Part shown: piece by piece, positions 7,826 to 8,392 of the stretch
Numbering within the stretch: position 1 is the first letter of the stretch
How the letters are laid out: each line of letters starts with the position of its first letter
Assembly (NCBI GenBank): GCA_905209765.1
Contig: CAJLUE010000072.1
Location: 1 to 8,392 of the forward strand
Direction: 5' to 3'
Length of the DNA stretch: 8,392 nt
Source of the DNA: an uncultured Collinsella sp.
Lineage (GTDB): Bacteria > Actinomycetota > Coriobacteriia > Coriobacteriales > Coriobacteriaceae
Program-made: the position numbers and the translations under genes
The notes under the pieces: generated by a model
Told to the model about the DNA's origin: nothing
Seen by the model: only the letters and a program-made list of their open reading frames with translations
The model's database searches: none

Positions 7826-8392
7826 TTAATCGAGGATGTCGTCGAGGGCACTCTTGATACGGTCGGTCACCGACTTCTTACCGGATGCGACGTCATCGCC
7901 CATCTCGTCGGCAAAGGCGCGAAGCAGCTCGCGCTGCTTGTTGGAGAGATTGGTGGGGACGACCACGCGCAGCTGCACGATCAGACGACCGCGCGAACCG
8001 CCGCCGCCGATACGCGGCATGCCGTAATTGTTGACGCTCACGGTGTCACCGTACTGCGTGCCGGCGGGAACCGTCACCTTGACGACCTCGTCAGGCATAA
8101 TGCCCTCGACCTCAATCTCGCAACCGAGCGCGGCCTGCGCAATCGAGATATCGCTCACCAGATACAGGTCATCGCCATTACGCTTAAAACGCTCGTGGTC
8201 GGCGACACGCACGTTGACGATCAGGTCGCCCGACGGCTCGCCACGAAGGCCGGCCTCGCCAAAACCACTCACGCGCAGCTGGCGACCGGTCGAAACACCG
8301 GCGGGAATATCGATGTCGATCTTTTCGTGTGAAGGCGTGCGGCCCTGGCCGTCACAGGTCTCGCAGGGATGATCGATGACCGTGCCTTCGCC
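7826..8392 (-). CDS. dnaJ: Chaperone protein DnaJ (C-terminal part)
   Basis: The 5' part lies beyond the window; 188 residues and the TAA are present. DnaJ is the Hsp40 co-chaperone that delivers clients to DnaK and stimulates its ATPase. The fragment opens with the end of the third zinc repeat (GEGTVI), then the fourth CxxCxGxG motif (CETCDGQG, residues 10-17 of the fragment), then the beta-sandwich client-binding domains: IDIDIPAGVSTGRQLRVSGF, later AALGCEIEVEGI, and a C-terminal dimerisation segment with LSNKQRELLRAF. The J-domain cannot be seen, so a DnaJ paralogue such as a second Hsp40 is possible, although the zinc repeats rule out CbpA. A GTG at 8272 is only an internal codon. The stop lies 9 bases before mtaB and sits in its ribosome binding site. 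Confidence 0.95.
   Translation of the reverse strand, partial: GEGTVIDHPCETCDGQGRTPSHEKIDIDIPAGVSTGRQLRVSGFGEAGLRGEPSGDLIVNVRVADHERFKRNGDDLYLVSDISIAQAALGCEIEVEGIMPDEVVKVTVPAGTQYGDTVSVNNYGMPRIGGGGSRGRLIVQLRVVVPTNLSNKQRELLRAFADEMGDDVASGKKSVTDRIKSALDDILD

Noticed and set aside
7625..8332. A 235-codon plus-strand open frame opposite the mtaB start and dnaJ.
   Set aside because: In mirror register with both mtaB and dnaJ, which share a register; explained by codon bias.

Overview
The window is a GC-rich stretch of housekeeping genes, all on the minus strand, with no gene I can support on the plus strand. Read in the direction of transcription (right to left) the order is dnaJ (5' end outside the window), mtaB, phoH, ybeY, dgkA, era, recO, rpsO and pnp. 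The GC-rich bias, the near absence of TTA, CTA and TCA codons, and a dnaJ...phoH-ybeY-dgkA-era-recO order typical of Gram-positive bacteria suggest a high-GC Gram-positive. My impression from the protein sequences is a Coriobacteriia member such as Collinsella. That is inference from recall and no search was run.

Region 8392-2819 looks like one tightly packed transcription unit. Gaps are 9 to 12 bases or negative: mtaB and phoH overlap by 20 bases, and phoH and ybeY overlap by 4. Several stop codons lie inside or against the next gene's Shine-Dalgarno sequence, which suggests translational coupling. The exception is recO, whose start has no recognisable Shine-Dalgarno and follows directly on a hairpin that holds the era stop codon in its loop.

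Region 2818-2681 is a 138-base gap before rpsO with mutually exclusive hairpins, a candidate S15 autoregulatory leader. A clear intrinsic terminator (2386-2355) follows rpsO. Region 2354-2252 is a highly structured leader before pnp.

Functionally the cluster joins protein folding (DnaJ), tRNA A37 modification (MtaB), 16S rRNA maturation and 30S assembly (YbeY, PhoH, Era, S15), lipid-carrier recycling (DgkA family), DNA repair (RecO) and RNA turnover (PNPase). I see no mobile element, phage, CRISPR array, toxin-antitoxin or defence gene, tRNA or rRNA. I do not believe the window holds a new multi-gene system. The parts most worth a second look are the rpsO and pnp leader RNAs, the era-recO junction hairpin and an acidic N-terminal extension on Era.
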